A stretch of DNA of 45,742 nucleotides, from positions 1-45,742 of the forward strand of contig JACREF010000001.1 of the NCBI GenBank assembly GCA_016218365.1, given 5' to 3'. A model generated the notes under the pieces. It was not told the DNA's origin. It made no database searches and worked only from the letters and a program-made list of their open reading frames with translations. Position numbers and translations under genes: made by a program. The first letter of the stretch is position 1, and each line of letters begins with the position of its first letter. Positions 1 to 8,580 of this stretch are shown piece by piece. This DNA comes from Gammaproteobacteria bacterium. Its GTDB lineage: Bacteria > Pseudomonadota > Gammaproteobacteria > SZUA-140.

Positions 1-133
<133 letters not shown>

Positions 134-199
134 TCATTTCTTCACGTCTAACGCCAAAGGCAGCCAAACCACAACTTCAAAACAATGCTATGCTCTATA

Positions 200-275
<76 letters not shown>

Positions 276-325
276 CCGAAAACTTTCAACAACCCTCACC
301 CTGGCAAACCCGCACCTTCAGGATT

Positions 326-399
<74 letters not shown>

Positions 400-436
400 C
401 TTGTCCCGCTGGCCCGTCTCAAGCTCAGTCCGCGAC

Positions 437-521
437 TGGTGGAGGGGGGAGGATTCGAACCTCCGAAGGCAGAGCCGTCAGATTTACAGTCTGATCCCTT
501 TGGCCACTCGGGTACCCCTCC
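437..521 (-). tRNA. tRNA-Tyr (anticodon GUA), class II
   Basis: An 85-nt class II tRNA with a long variable arm. It starts GGAGGGGTACCCGAG on the minus strand and ends with encoded CCA (437-439). The anticodon stem CAGA(C)/TCTG flanks loop CTGTAAA, anticodon GTA. It is the first tRNA of the cluster and lies about 10 bases downstream of the predicted start of transcription. Confidence 0.97.
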
Positions 522-537
522 AAAACGCAAGCCGGTA

Positions 538-566
538 ATTCTGCTCAAAAAGGCGCAAGATGTCAA
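538..566 (-). promoter_or_regulatory. Promoter of the tRNA-Tyr/Gly/Thr-tuf operon
   Basis: On the minus strand a perfect -35 TTGACA (566-561) is followed by a 17-nt spacer and a -10 CAGAAT (543-538). The predicted start falls near 531 in a GC-rich TACCGGC discriminator, typical of stringently controlled stable-RNA promoters. It lies immediately upstream of tRNA-Tyr. Seen in sequence; activity is inferred. Confidence 0.75.
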
Positions 567-660
567 CATCATCCCGCCCTGAAGAGATGGCCAACGTCGT
601 CCAGACTGTTTTAAAACGTTAAGTGGCCGGAATTATAAACCACTGTCCGCCCCAGGCAAG

Positions 661-690
661 TTCACAGCGGGGATCCACTTGAGGTAAAAT
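661..690 (+). promoter_or_regulatory. Probable promoter of the SH3-domain gene
   Basis: A -35 TTCACA (661-666) is separated by 18 nt from a -10 TAAAAT (685-690). Transcription would start near 697 and leave a leader of about 35 nt before the GTG start at 732. Confidence 0.5.
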
Positions 691-731
691 TGCCGGCTTC
701 TGAATGTAAAACAGCGCGTTAAGGTAATCCT

Positions 732-1406
732 GTGAACAAACTGATCACCGCCCTGGTCCTGGCCCTGGCCCTCCCCGTCGTGCAGGCCGAGACGCGTTAT
801 GTCAGCGACGACCTGGAACTGCCGGTCTATAACGGCACCGGAGGGCGCAAGGAGGTCATCCAGGCCCTCAAGAGCGGAAGCTCCGTCGAACTGACCGGCC
901 AGCCGGAAAACAACGGTTACCGACAGATCAAGCTGGCCAATGGCAAGGAAGGCTGGGTGCCGAGTCGCTTCCTCAGCAACGACCCGGGCATCCGGCAGCG
1001 GCTCGGCGAGCTGCAGCAGCAGCTCGACAGCGCCCGCAGCAGCAACAGACCACGGGATAACGGCTCGGCCCTATTGCGGGAGAATCTGGCCCTGAAACAA
1101 CAGATCACCACGCTGAAGGATGCGGCGCAGGGCCAGAGCAACGAGATCACCCGGCTGCAACAGATTACCGTCAACCACTCGGCCAATACCCAGCAGATCG
1201 CCAAGGAAAATGAGGCATTGCATACCGAGCTTGACCAATCACGACGGGACAACCAGGCCTTGCAACAGCAAAATGCCTTGTTGCGCAGCAGTTTATCTCG
1301 CGACTGGTTCCTGGCCGGGGCCGGGGTGCTGCTCGGCGGCATGGCCATCGGCCTCATCGCACCCAAGATCCGCTGGCGGAAAAGGTCGGGCTGGGGATCG
1401 TTTTAG
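732..1406 (+). CDS. SH3-domain, coiled-coil membrane protein (YgiM/TIGR04211-like)
   Basis: A 224-aa envelope protein. Residues 1-19 are a signal peptide ending PVVQA. Residues about 22-85 form a bacterial SH3 domain (RYVSDDLELPVYNGTG, then GWVPSRFL). A long Gln-rich coiled coil follows (about 87-185), then one C-terminal membrane segment (about 192-212) and a basic tail. This order matches the TIGR04211/YgiM family, whose function is not well defined. The start is GTG at 732, preceded by AAGGTAA. The SH3 domain and coil would be periplasmic, with the tail inside. It is monocistronic and diverges from the tRNA-tuf operon. Confidence 0.88.
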   Translation: MNKLITALVLALALPVVQAETRYVSDDLELPVYNGTGGRKEVIQALKSGSSVELTGQPENNGYRQIKLANGKEGWVPSRFLSNDPGIRQRLGELQQQLDSARSSNRPRDNGSALLRENLALKQQITTLKDAAQGQSNEITRLQQITVNHSANTQQIAKENEALHTELDQSRRDNQALQQQNALLRSSLSRDWFLAGAGVLLGGMAIGLIAPKIRWRKRSGWGSF

Positions 1407-1585
1407 CCCTCGCTGTTTCCTGTTTATAGTATAATAGGGCCTGCATTATGACTGGCGGCACTGGACGCTGCCGGTACCCCTCCAATGGAACAGGCCCGCG
1501 CGCTGCCCGATCGCCAGCCGCCGGTCCATGGCAGACTATAAGACCGGCAATGCGATCGGTAATTATGTAAGCCATGGAACCCATT

Positions 1586-3271
1586 ATGAAATCACAAGCG
1601 ATCGCATATCCGGCAATCCTCCTTGCCGCCTTCGGCCTGACGGCCTGCGGGGGCGGAGGTGGAGGTGGTGGCGGCGGAACGGGCACAGCCGCTACCAGCT
1701 ACCCGATCAGCGTCCAGGTCTCCGGCCTCAACGGACTGTCTCCCATCACGGTGCAAAGCAATGGCGGATCAGGCTACACGGATGATCCCAGTGCCCCGGG
1801 CGAGGATCTGACCATAACCCAAGACGGCACGCAGACATTTAATACCCGCATCGCCATCGATACTAATTATCTGATCACGCTGGTCCCGACAGCGGGACAA
1901 CTGTGCCGGATCATCGACGACCCGACAGATACCAACCCGCTGCCCGGCTCGGGCCCGCTGACCGTCGCCAGCGCGCCGGTCTCCGGCCCGGTCACGGTCA
2001 AGATCAACTGCACCAAGACCCGTGCCGTGTCCGGAACCACCCACCATCTGGTCGGCGGACTGATGCTGCGCAACACCATCGAAAACGCCACTGGAAAACC
2101 GCTTTTTGAAGACATCTATTTTGTCTATAGCAAAGGCGGATCACAGCCATTTGGAGGCGGCCTGGACCAATCCTTGCAGCCCATCGAGATCCCTGTCGGC
2201 AACTATGAAATCGCAATCGCAACAAAATCACGAGGACAGACATGCTCTCTGAAGAATCAGGACGGCACAACGATAGGCTCCGTCAAGGGCAATAGCGATA
2301 CCCCGCTGAGCGGTCTGACCATTGATTGCACCCTGGACAACGAAGTTAACGCTGCCTGTGACACCGGGACAGCGGCTTTAGCCTCCATCGATCCGGTTGA
2401 GGCCGCACACGCAATGGGAGTCTGCAAGGGTTTGACCGAGGCTACATGGCAGCTACCTGGCGCAGGAACTCTAAATAGCACCCAACAGCCCAGATTCGAC
2501 CTTGGTCACGGCATACAAACTGCGTCAGACGCCCCGAACTCCCAGCTCGCCCCGCGCGCAGGTACGCAGCTACTGATGTTGTCCACTGGATCGGCTCGAT
2601 TCCCTAGCCAAGCACCAGATTACATCAATCCTGCCATATCAGGCGCTGACGTGGCGCAGTACTCTTCCGAAATATTTAACAATTCCGTATTCCCACGCAC
2701 AGACTACGGCGGACCTTATGCGACCCAATCGTACAACCCAGATCAAAAGCTGCCGGTTTTTCACGGCGTCAGGTTGTCGCTGAAACTGATGCTCCCCGAG
2801 GGTGCCAATGGCTTTATCTTCAAGTACCGTTCGCTGATCACCGATTATCCGAACGTCGGCACCGCCTACGCAGACCAGATCGCGGCCTATGTCAGCCCAA
2901 CAACCGACGCCGACCCGATCATCTTGAAGCCGCATGACATGCTGGGCATGCCAAATGACACAAATGTCGATAGCAGCGACAAACCATGGCACCCTCATGA
3001 CCCGAGCCGGCTGACGGTCTGCGCCCAGCAATCTTCCACTACCATTATGATCAACAGCACTGCAGAAACCTATGACTGCACGAATGTTAGCGGGGACCTG
3101 ACCGGCACCGACTATACCGCAGGCAGCGCGTGGCTGACCGCCAGCTCCGGCATCATCGGACGACCGGACAAAAAAGAAGAGGTGACGCTCGACCTAATGA
3201 TCTGGGACCATGGCGATGGCGAAAAAGACAGTGCGATCCTGTTTGACGACTTCAAATGGGTCAGCTTCTGA
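1586..3271 (+). CDS. Putative lipoprotein with polyglycine linker, function unknown
   Basis: A 561-aa protein. Residues 1-20 form a lipoprotein signal with lipobox LTAC (Cys21), directly followed by ten glycines, a flexible linker found in some surface lipoproteins. I chose the ATG at 1586 rather than 1574 because it places the signal peptide correctly. The middle (about 30-250) is rich in beta-forming residues with paired Cys (QLCRI, KINCTK, QTCSL, IDCTL). The C-terminal part (about 385-561) has a pattern of the type FIFKYRSLITDYP and DSAILFDDFKW, resembling choice-of-anchor or lectin-like secreted domains. That assignment is inference. No neighbour suggests its role. Confidence 0.75.
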   Translation: MKSQAIAYPAILLAAFGLTACGGGGGGGGGGTGTAATSYPISVQVSGLNGLSPITVQSNGGSGYTDDPSAPGEDLTITQDGTQTFNTRIAIDTNYLITLVPTAGQLCRIIDDPTDTNPLPGSGPLTVASAPVSGPVTVKINCTKTRAVSGTTHHLVGGLMLRNTIENATGKPLFEDIYFVYSKGGSQPFGGGLDQSLQPIEIPVGNYEIAIATKSRGQTCSLKNQDGTTIGSVKGNSDTPLSGLTIDCTLDNEVNAACDTGTAALASIDPVEAAHAMGVCKGLTEATWQLPGAGTLNSTQQPRFDLGHGIQTASDAPNSQLAPRAGTQLLMLSTGSARFPSQAPDYINPAISGADVAQYSSEIFNNSVFPRTDYGGPYATQSYNPDQKLPVFHGVRLSLKLMLPEGANGFIFKYRSLITDYPNVGTAYADQIAAYVSPTTDADPIILKPHDMLGMPNDTNVDSSDKPWHPHDPSRLTVCAQQSSTTIMINSTAETYDCTNVSGDLTGTDYTAGSAWLTASSGIIGRPDKKEEVTLDLMIWDHGDGEKDSAILFDDFKWVSF

Positions 3272-3296
3272 CCCGGCACTGAGCTGCTGTGCCGGG
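3272..3296. terminator. Stem-loop between convergent genes
   Basis: A perfect 8-bp inverted repeat, CCCGGCAC and GTGCCGGG, with a 9-nt loop starts within the stop codon region of the lipoprotein gene. It lies between two convergent genes and could limit read-through both ways, but neither side has a U-tract. Confidence 0.35.
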
Positions 3297-3325
3297 ATGT
3301 CACAGATGTCCAGGCACTCACGCGC

Positions 3326-3913
3326 TCACTGCTGCGCAAGCGCCTCCTCAACGGCCTGCAATATCTGTGATGCAACCGCATCTTGCGCGGCCAGCGCCTG
3401 GTGCAGCGCCTCAATAGTCACGATATAGTCTTCGGGATCGATGGCCGCGCTGCCGCGCCGCGATTGCTCGAGCGCCCGCTGTGCGACCATGTCCTGGGCC
3501 AGCAAGGCCTGCACCAGCGGTTCCAGCCGCCATAACAGACCGGTCGCACCCTCGATGCCGGCGATATGGTCACGCGCCTGCTGGCGCAGCGGATATTCAC
3601 GGCGGTTGCCGGCGATCAGCCAGTAGGTGACGCCAAACACCGTGGCCGGGATCATCATGACCCAGCTCAGCTTGCCAAACAGCTCCGGCGGCACGGCGCC
3701 GAACTTCCAGGCCGTGAAGCCGGCGACAAAAAACACCGTATAAAACGCCCCGGCGGCCATGACACCGGACAGCTTGGTACGGCTGCGTTCACTGCGGATG
3801 CGCCGCAGATAATCGAGGTGCTCGAGCTCGAAGCGGCGCTCGATCAGCCGCAGCAGCTCCCGGCGCGGCCGGCGGCGCGGCGCCTTTTTTCCCTGTTGTT
3901 CCGCAGCAGACAT
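3326..3913 (-). CDS. Membrane protein of unknown function, downstream of ilvD
   Basis: A 195-aa protein. The N-terminus is very basic (KKAPRRRPRRELLRLIERRF). Two membrane segments follow (about 49-70 and 78-100), separated by a short loop, then a cytoplasmic helical C-terminal half (about 105-195) rich in Ala, Gln and Glu. I do not recognise the family. The ATG lies only 3 nt after the ilvD stop, so the two are probably translated from one message, although nothing in the protein suggests a role in amino-acid synthesis. Confidence 0.7.
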   Translation of the reverse strand: MSAAEQQGKKAPRRRPRRELLRLIERRFELEHLDYLRRIRSERSRTKLSGVMAAGAFYTVFFVAGFTAWKFGAVPPELFGKLSWVMMIPATVFGVTYWLIAGNRREYPLRQQARDHIAGIEGATGLLWRLEPLVQALLAQDMVAQRALEQSRRGSAAIDPEDYIVTIEALHQALAAQDAVASQILQAVEEALAQQ

Positions 3914-3916
3914 CGC

Positions 3917-5596
3917 TTACTCGTCGGTGACGCAGCCCTCGCTGGCGTTCTTGACGTTCTTGATATATTTGTACAAGGTGCCGCGCGTCGCCTTGTACGG
4001 CGGCATCTGCCAGGTGCTGCGCCGGCGCTGCATCTCGGCATCACTGATCTGCACCGCCAGCGTGTTGGCCACGGCATCGATGGTGATGACATCCCCGTTC
4101 TTGATCAGGCCGATCGGCCCGCCCTCCTGCGCCTCGGGCACGACGTGACCGACGATGAAGCCGTGCGAGCCACCGGAGAAGCGGCCGTCGGTGATCAAGG
4201 CCACATCGCTGCCCAGTCCGGCGCCGATGATCGCCGAGGTCGGCGTCAGCATCTCCGGCATACCCGGGCCGCCCTTGGGTCCTTCATAACGGATCACGAC
4301 GACCTCGCCCTTGCTGATCTCGCCCTGCTCCAGGCCCTTCAGCATGTCCTCTTCGCAATCATAGATCCGCGCCGGACCTTCGAAGCGCTCGCCCTCCTTG
4401 CCGGTGATCTTGGCCACCGCGCCCAGCGGTGCCAGATTGCCCTTCAGTATCCGCAGGTGACCTGATTCCTTGATCGGCCGCTCGACCGGCAGGATCACCT
4501 GTTGCCCTGGCGTCAGGCCGGGCAGGGCCGCCAGGTTCTCGGCTACGGTCTTGCCGGTCACCGTCAGGCAGCTGCCGTCGAGCAGCCCCTGCTCCAGCAG
4601 GTATTTCATCACCGCCGGCGTGCCGCCGACCCGGTGCAGATCCTCCATCACATACTTGCCGCTGGGTTTCAAATCAGCGATGAACGGTACCCGGTCGCTG
4701 ACGCGCTGGAAGTCATCGATCGTCAGTTCGACGTCGACGGCGCGCGCCATTGCGATCAGATGCAGCACGGCGTTGGTCGAGCCACCGGTGGCGATGATCA
4801 CCGTCATCGCATTCTCGAACGCGGCGCGGGTCATGATGTCGCGCGGCTTGATGTCGCGCTCCAGCAGCACACGGATCGCGGCACCGGCGCGCCGGCATTC
4901 GTCCAGCTTGCCGGGATCGACCGCCGGCATCGACGAGCTATAGGGCAAGGTCATGCCCATGGCCTCGATCGCCGAGGCCATGGTGTTGGCGGTATACATG
5001 CCACCGCAGGCGCCGGGACCGGGACAGGAGTGCTCGACGATGCCTTCGCGGGTAGTCTCGTCGATCTTACCGGCGATGAATTCACCGTAACTCTGGAACG
5101 CCGAGACGATGTCGAGGGTGCGCTCACGGTAGCGGCCGGGCTTGATGGTGCCGCCATAGACCATCAGCGCCGGCCGGTTCAGCCGCCCCATGGCGATCAG
5201 GCAACCCGGCATGTTCTTGTCACAGCCCGGGATAGCGATAGTGGCATCATACCACTGCGCGCTCATGACGGTCTCGATCGAGTCGGCGATGATGTCGCGC
5301 GACTGCAGTGAATAACTCATGCCATCGGTACCCATCGAGATGCCGTCACTGACACCGATGGTATTAAAACGCATGCCGACCAGTCCGGCGGACTGTACAC
5401 CCTCGCGCACCACGGCCGCCAGATCGTTCAGATGCATATTGCAGGTATTGCCCTCATACCAGACGCTGGCGATGCCGACCTGCGCCTTGGCCATGTCGTC
5501 ATGACTCAGGCCGGTGCCATACAGCATTGCCTGCGACGCACCCTGTGACTTGGGCTGGGTGATCCGTGAGCTGTAGCGATTCAACTTGTGCGCCAT
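3917..5596 (-). CDS. ilvD: Dihydroxy-acid dehydratase
   Basis: Converts 2,3-dihydroxy-isovalerate and its methylvalerate homologue to the 2-keto acids in valine, isoleucine and leucine synthesis. The 559-aa protein carries the Fe-S cysteines Cys52 (GNTCNMH), Cys125 (PGCDKNMPG) and Cys197 ([14 protein letters not shown]), and the metal-binding Lys127. This is the shorter form of the family rather than the roughly 615-aa E. coli form. I chose the ATG at 5596, which follows GGGGA at good spacing, over an upstream in-frame ATG at 5623. No leader peptide or attenuator is visible upstream. Confidence 0.96.
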   Translation of the reverse strand: MAHKLNRYSSRITQPKSQGASQAMLYGTGLSHDDMAKAQVGIASVWYEGNTCNMHLNDLAAVVREGVQSAGLVGMRFNTIGVSDGISMGTDGMSYSLQSRDIIADSIETVMSAQWYDATIAIPGCDKNMPGCLIAMGRLNRPALMVYGGTIKPGRYRERTLDIVSAFQSYGEFIAGKIDETTREGIVEHSCPGPGACGGMYTANTMASAIEAMGMTLPYSSSMPAVDPGKLDECRRAGAAIRVLLERDIKPRDIMTRAAFENAMTVIIATGGSTNAVLHLIAMARAVDVELTIDDFQRVSDRVPFIADLKPSGKYVMEDLHRVGGTPAVMKYLLEQGLLDGSCLTVTGKTVAENLAALPGLTPGQQVILPVERPIKESGHLRILKGNLAPLGAVAKITGKEGERFEGPARIYDCEEDMLKGLEQGEISKGEVVVIRYEGPKGGPGMPEMLTPTSAIIGAGLGSDVALITDGRFSGGSHGFIVGHVVPEAQEGGPIGLIKNGDVITIDAVANTLAVQISDAEMQRRRSTWQMPPYKATRGTLYKYIKNVKNASEGCVTDE

Positions 5597-5683
5597 GTCA
5601 TTCCCCATTGGCTCGGTGTGCAAAAAGATTTTTTATGATACCAAATGACCGGGGCCAGCGCCCGACCCGTGTGGTGGCAGGTA

Positions 5684-6040
5684 TCACAGATAATGCGGGT
5701 AGAGGACCAGGCCCCAGACCAGCAGCACATTCAGCATCGTGGCAAACACCGCCGCCGAACCCAGATCCTTGGCGCGACCCGACAACTCGTGCCATTCGGC
5801 GCCGAGGCGGTCCACCAGCGCCTCGAGCGCCGAATTCATCAGCTCCATCGCCAGCACCAGCAGCAGGCTGCCGACCAGCACTGCCCGCTCGATACCGTCC
5901 TGCCCCAGCCATACACCCAGCGGCGCGAGCACGATACACAGCGCGACTTCGAGCCGGAATGATTCCTCATACCGCCACGCCGCCTGCAGTCCGGCCCACG
6001 AATAGCCTGCCGCCCTGATCAACCCCGGTATTCCCCGCAT
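5684..6040 (-). CDS. dgkA: Diacylglycerol kinase
   Basis: A 118-aa inner-membrane lipid kinase that phosphorylates diacylglycerol and so recycles lipid released during envelope glycan synthesis. It has the family's usual small size and three membrane helices. The signature is clear: [16 protein letters not shown], then [16 protein letters not shown], with the catalytic Glu and the metal-binding Glu of that segment. The ATG at 6040 follows GAGGGGGG. It is divergent from ttcA and upstream of ilvD on the same strand, with an 87-nt gap to the ilvD start. Confidence 0.95.
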   Translation of the reverse strand: MRGIPGLIRAAGYSWAGLQAAWRYEESFRLEVALCIVLAPLGVWLGQDGIERAVLVGSLLLVLAMELMNSALEALVDRLGAEWHELSGRAKDLGSAAVFATMLNVLLVWGLVLYPHYL

Positions 6041-6113
6041 CCGCCCCCCTCGTCTGTCCGGCGATTATACGAGCCGGACCGGTCGCCAGCCAGCCATGGC
6101 CGGGCAAAACGGT

Positions 6114-6119
6114 TATAAT
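6114..6119 (+). promoter_or_regulatory. -10 box upstream of ttcA
   Basis: A perfect TATAAT lies 36 nt before the TTG start of ttcA. No convincing -35 is present at 17 nt. Transcription from here would begin after the in-frame ATG at 6096, which argues against that codon as the start. Confidence 0.45.
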
Positions 6120-6155
6120 GTCCGGCCCGGTGCACGTGGACCATGGAGAGCTCGG

Positions 6156-7025
6156 TTGGCCGATCTGGAAAAAAAACTGCTGCATTACACCGGCAAGGCG
6201 ATCGCCGACTACAAGATGATCCACAAGGGTGACCGGGTCATGGTCTGCCTGTCCGGCGGCAAGGATTCCTATACGCTGCTGACACTGCTGAACACGTTGC
6301 GGCTGAAGACCCATAACAAGTTCGAGCTGTTTTCGTACACGCTGGACCAGGGCCAGCCGGGCTGGGACGACAGCGGGCTGCGCGCCTGGCTGGCCGACAG
6401 CGGCATCCCGCACCTCATCGAGTCCCGCGACACCTATTCGATCGTGCTCGACAAGGTGGCCGACGGCAAGACCTATTGCTCGATGTGTTCGCGGCTCAGG
6501 CGCGGCAATATCTACCGTTATGCCCGCGATCACGGTTTTAACAAGATCGCGCTCGGTCATCACCGCGACGACCTGATCGAGAGCCTGCTGATGTCGATCC
6601 TGTACAGCGGCGAGGTGCGCTCGATGCCACCGAAGCTGCTGACCGACAATAAGCGTCACATCGTCATCCGCCCGCTGGTCTACTGCCAGGAACGGGACAT
6701 CGCCGCCTATGCCCGGCAGCAGGGCTTTCCGATCATCCCGTGCAACCTGTGCGGCTCACAGGCCAATCTGACCCGCGCCCGGGTCAAGCAGCTGATCGCC
6801 GAGCTGGCGCAGCACAACCCCAAGGTACCCTCCAACATGCTGAACGCGATCGGCAACCTGCGCATCAGTCAGCTGATGGACAAGCGTCACTGGAACTTCG
6901 GTGGTCTTGAGCAGCAGATGCTGGAACTGGATCCCTCCGACAGCAGCGAGGCTGACGACTCACCAGAACCGTGGGATCAGGGACCGGTGGCCCGGCTAGG
7001 CGGTATCCCGGTGATCACCGAATAA
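6156..7025 (+). CDS. ttcA: tRNA 2-thiocytidine(32) synthetase
   Basis: Installs the 2-thio group on cytidine 32 of certain tRNAs, using ATP and a 4Fe-4S cluster. The 289-aa product has the PP-loop SGGKDS (residues 33-38), the CxxC pair Cys108/Cys111 ([11 protein letters not shown]) and a further Cys pair in [10 protein letters not shown] chose the TTG at 6156 because GGAGAG sits 5 nt upstream and the likely promoter -10 box (6114-6119) lies after the alternative ATG at 6096. Choosing 6096 would add 20 atypical residues. Confidence 0.93.
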   Translation: MADLEKKLLHYTGKAIADYKMIHKGDRVMVCLSGGKDSYTLLTLLNTLRLKTHNKFELFSYTLDQGQPGWDDSGLRAWLADSGIPHLIESRDTYSIVLDKVADGKTYCSMCSRLRRGNIYRYARDHGFNKIALGHHRDDLIESLLMSILYSGEVRSMPPKLLTDNKRHIVIRPLVYCQERDIAAYARQQGFPIIPCNLCGSQANLTRARVKQLIAELAQHNPKVPSNMLNAIGNLRISQLMDKRHWNFGGLEQQMLELDPSDSSEADDSPEPWDQGPVARLGGIPVITE

Positions 7026-7032
7026 CAGGCCA

Positions 7033-7389
7033 TCAGCCACCGAACAGCCGATCGCGAAACATGAAGAACACCGCACCGAGCAGACACAGCGCCGCCCACA
7101 GGTAATCGAGCTTCAGCGGCTCGCGCAGGTACAGCAGCGCAAAGGGCACGAACACCGACAATGTGATGACCTCCTGCAGGATCTTCAGCTGGCCGACACT
7201 CATCACGGTATAACCGACGCGGTTGGCCGGCACCTGCAGCATGTATTCGAAGAAGGCGATCCCCCAGCTGACCAGCGCCGCGATGATCCACGGTCGCGTA
7301 TTCAGCAGCTTCAGGTGCCCATACCAGGCAAAGGTCATGAACAGGTTACTGAGCCCCAACAGCACGGTGGTGGTGATAAATGGATGCAC
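7033..7389 (-). CDS. DMT-family protein (DUF486)
   Basis: A 118-aa inner-membrane protein with four hydrophobic segments and the DUF486 motif SNLFMTFAWYGHLK near the N-terminus. The family resembles half of an EamA-type drug/metabolite transporter and probably dimerises; substrates are unknown. The GTG at 7389 follows AGGGGG and gives the usual family start (MHPFITT); an ATG 39 nt further out has no such site. It lies 49 nt downstream of ppnP on the same strand and converges on ttcA with a 7-nt gap. Confidence 0.85.
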   Translation of the reverse strand: MHPFITTTVLLGLSNLFMTFAWYGHLKLLNTRPWIIAALVSWGIAFFEYMLQVPANRVGYTVMSVGQLKILQEVITLSVFVPFALLYLREPLKLDYLWAALCLLGAVFFMFRDRLFGG

Positions 7390-7438
7390 ACTGCCCCCTG
7401 GCAACAGCGACTGATTCAGTCGACGCAATGCGTTGCTA

Positions 7439-7753
7439 TCACTTGAGGAATGAACAGCAGTAATCGGTCCCCTGCTTGACCTTCATCCGGAACGACGCAT
7501 GGGCCGGGACATCGAAGGCCATGCCCGCGCTGATCTGCTGCCAGCCATTGCCGCCCGGCAGCTGCACATCGAGCTCGCCGGCCAGGATTTCCATGACCTC
7601 GGCCGCATCGGTAGTGAACTCGTACTCGCCCGGCTGCATATACCCCAGCGTCTTTCTGCTGCCATCGGCAAACAATACGCTACGGCTGACGACCCGGCCG
7701 TCAAAATAGACGTTCGCCTTCTTGACCACTGTTACATTCTTGAATTCTGACAC
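7439..7753 (-). CDS. ppnP: Pyrimidine/purine nucleoside phosphorylase (DUF1255)
   Basis: A 104-aa single-domain cupin that splits nucleosides with phosphate into base and ribose-1-phosphate, as shown for E. coli YaiE/PpnP. Family landmarks are the N-terminal NVYFDGRVVSRSV, the GEYEFTT turn, the ELDVQLPG strand and FDVPAHASFRMKV. It is of the usual length. It is probably co-transcribed with the DUF486 gene behind it. Confidence 0.92.
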   Translation of the reverse strand: MSEFKNVTVVKKANVYFDGRVVSRSVLFADGSRKTLGYMQPGEYEFTTDAAEVMEILAGELDVQLPGGNGWQQISAGMAFDVPAHASFRMKVKQGTDYCCSFLK

Positions 7754-7844
7754 TGCATTACCCCTGTCATGATCTCCACCCTTGCGGGAACCCTGGCCAT
7801 GCTAGCGTTTGCCCACCCTCCAGACAATCCCACCCGGGCGCACT

Positions 7845-7870
7845 AAAAAAACGGGGGCTTGCGCCCCCGT
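7845..7870 (-). terminator. Rho-independent terminator after the 30-aa membrane protein gene
   Basis: On the minus strand an 8-bp stem, ACGGGGGC pairing with GCCCCCGT around a 4-nt loop, is followed by seven T. It ends the transcript of the small gene at 7901-7993, 30 nt after its stop. Confidence 0.88.
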
Positions 7871-7900
7871 CAAATGGTCATGAACTAACAACGTTCGGTA

Positions 7901-7993
7901 TCAGGCGCCGCCGGTCAGGTGCGAAAAAAACAGACCGAACGAAATAACAATGCCTGCAATCCCGGCCAGTGCGGTAATCTTATGTTCAAACAT
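7901..7993 (-). CDS. 30-aa single-span membrane protein (small paralogue 1)
   Basis: A 30-codon gene starting MFEHKITALAG and ending GLFFSHLTGGA. Residues about 8-24 form one hydrophobic helix. The ATG at 7993 follows AGGGGAGA 7 nt upstream, a strong ribosome binding site, and a clear terminator lies 30 nt after the stop. The C-terminus shares GLF-x-SHL with the second small gene at 8231, so the two are probably paralogues. It could be a small subunit of a membrane complex or a regulator of one; I cannot name a family. It is easily missed by gene callers because of its length. Confidence 0.75.
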   Translation of the reverse strand: MFEHKITALAGIAGIVISFGLFFSHLTGGA

Positions 7994-8104
7994 TTCGACT
8001 CTCCCCTATATTTGGTTTATAGCTGCAACGGATAACTTCAATGCCCCCTCCCGGAGACAGGGTTTACCTTAGCAAAGCACTCGGTTTTACGCAACCTGCC
8101 AAAT

Positions 8105-8134
8105 AAAAAGGCCCGGGGGATTAACCCCCGGGCC
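8105..8134 (-). terminator. Rho-independent terminator after the 27-aa membrane protein gene
   Basis: On the minus strand a perfect 10-bp GC stem, GGCCCGGGGG against CCCCCGGGCC around a 5-nt loop, is followed by five T. It lies about 100 nt downstream of the stop of the small gene at 8231-8314. The two small genes are therefore separate transcripts. Confidence 0.88.
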
Positions 8135-8230
8135 CTCCAACCCTTGCGGATTGTCAGCGTACTGATTGTTACCCGGCCGTTAGTCGTGCTCCGTTGCAGA
8201 GAGTCGTCACTTGGAGGCCGGATGCACAGC

Positions 8231-8314
8231 TCAGGCTGCCAAGTGGCTGACGAACAGCCCGACGGCGGTCAGGATAAAGGCCAGTGACAGCAGAATTGAC
8301 ATGGTATTTTCCAT
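8231..8314 (-). CDS. 27-aa single-span membrane protein (small paralogue 2)
   Basis: A 27-codon gene starting MENTMSILLSLAF and ending GLFVSHLAA, with one hydrophobic helix (about residues 5-22). The ATG at 8314 follows AAAGGAGA at 7 nt, close to an ideal ribosome binding site. The C-terminal GLF-x-SHL is shared with the gene at 7901. An AT-rich region with an operator-like palindrome lies upstream (8372-8405). It was probably formed by tandem duplication with its neighbour. Function unknown. Confidence 0.75.
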   Translation of the reverse strand: MENTMSILLSLAFILTAVGLFVSHLAA

Positions 8315-8371
8315 GAGATATCTCCTTTGTTGACATTAGAACGTACAATCATGACCAAAACACTCAACTTC

Positions 8372-8405
8372 ACCTTATTTATTATAGTTGTATATGGAAT
8401 AAGGT
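8372..8405. promoter_or_regulatory. Operator-like palindrome around a -10 box
   Basis: ACCTTATT (8372-8379) and AATAAGGT (8398-8405) form a perfect 8-bp inverted repeat with an 18-nt spacer. A second, overlapping 10-bp repeat pairs 8375-8384 with 8405-8414. On the minus strand TATAAT (8386-8381) lies inside it, upstream of the 27-aa protein gene, with a poor -35. This layout fits a regulator-dependent promoter. The regulator is unknown. Confidence 0.45.
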
Positions 8406-8580
8406 AATAAATAATTAACCCCTTTGGCCATCGCTGTCAAGTGCCTGTTGCGCAGGGCGCTTGACACGTTATGCTAGGCGACATGATCCATGCCTGGCGG
8501 ACATCGATGCACTACCATACTTTCATGTATCTATTGAACTTTCTCCCTTACACCCATCTGACTGCAACGGAGAACACGAT

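Noticed and set aside
3566-5311. Long plus-strand open frames (299 and 269 codons) opposite ilvD
   Set aside because: Antisense to ilvD, which has clear family motifs throughout. The composition is that of a shadow frame.
6096-6155. N-terminal extension of ttcA from the ATG at 6096
   Set aside because: The TATAAT at 6114-6119 lies inside this extension, and a better ribosome binding site precedes the TTG at 6156.
7754-8460. Region as a single regulatory RNA or riboswitch
   Set aside because: Two separate terminators and two good ribosome binding sites with open frames explain the structure better as two small protein genes.
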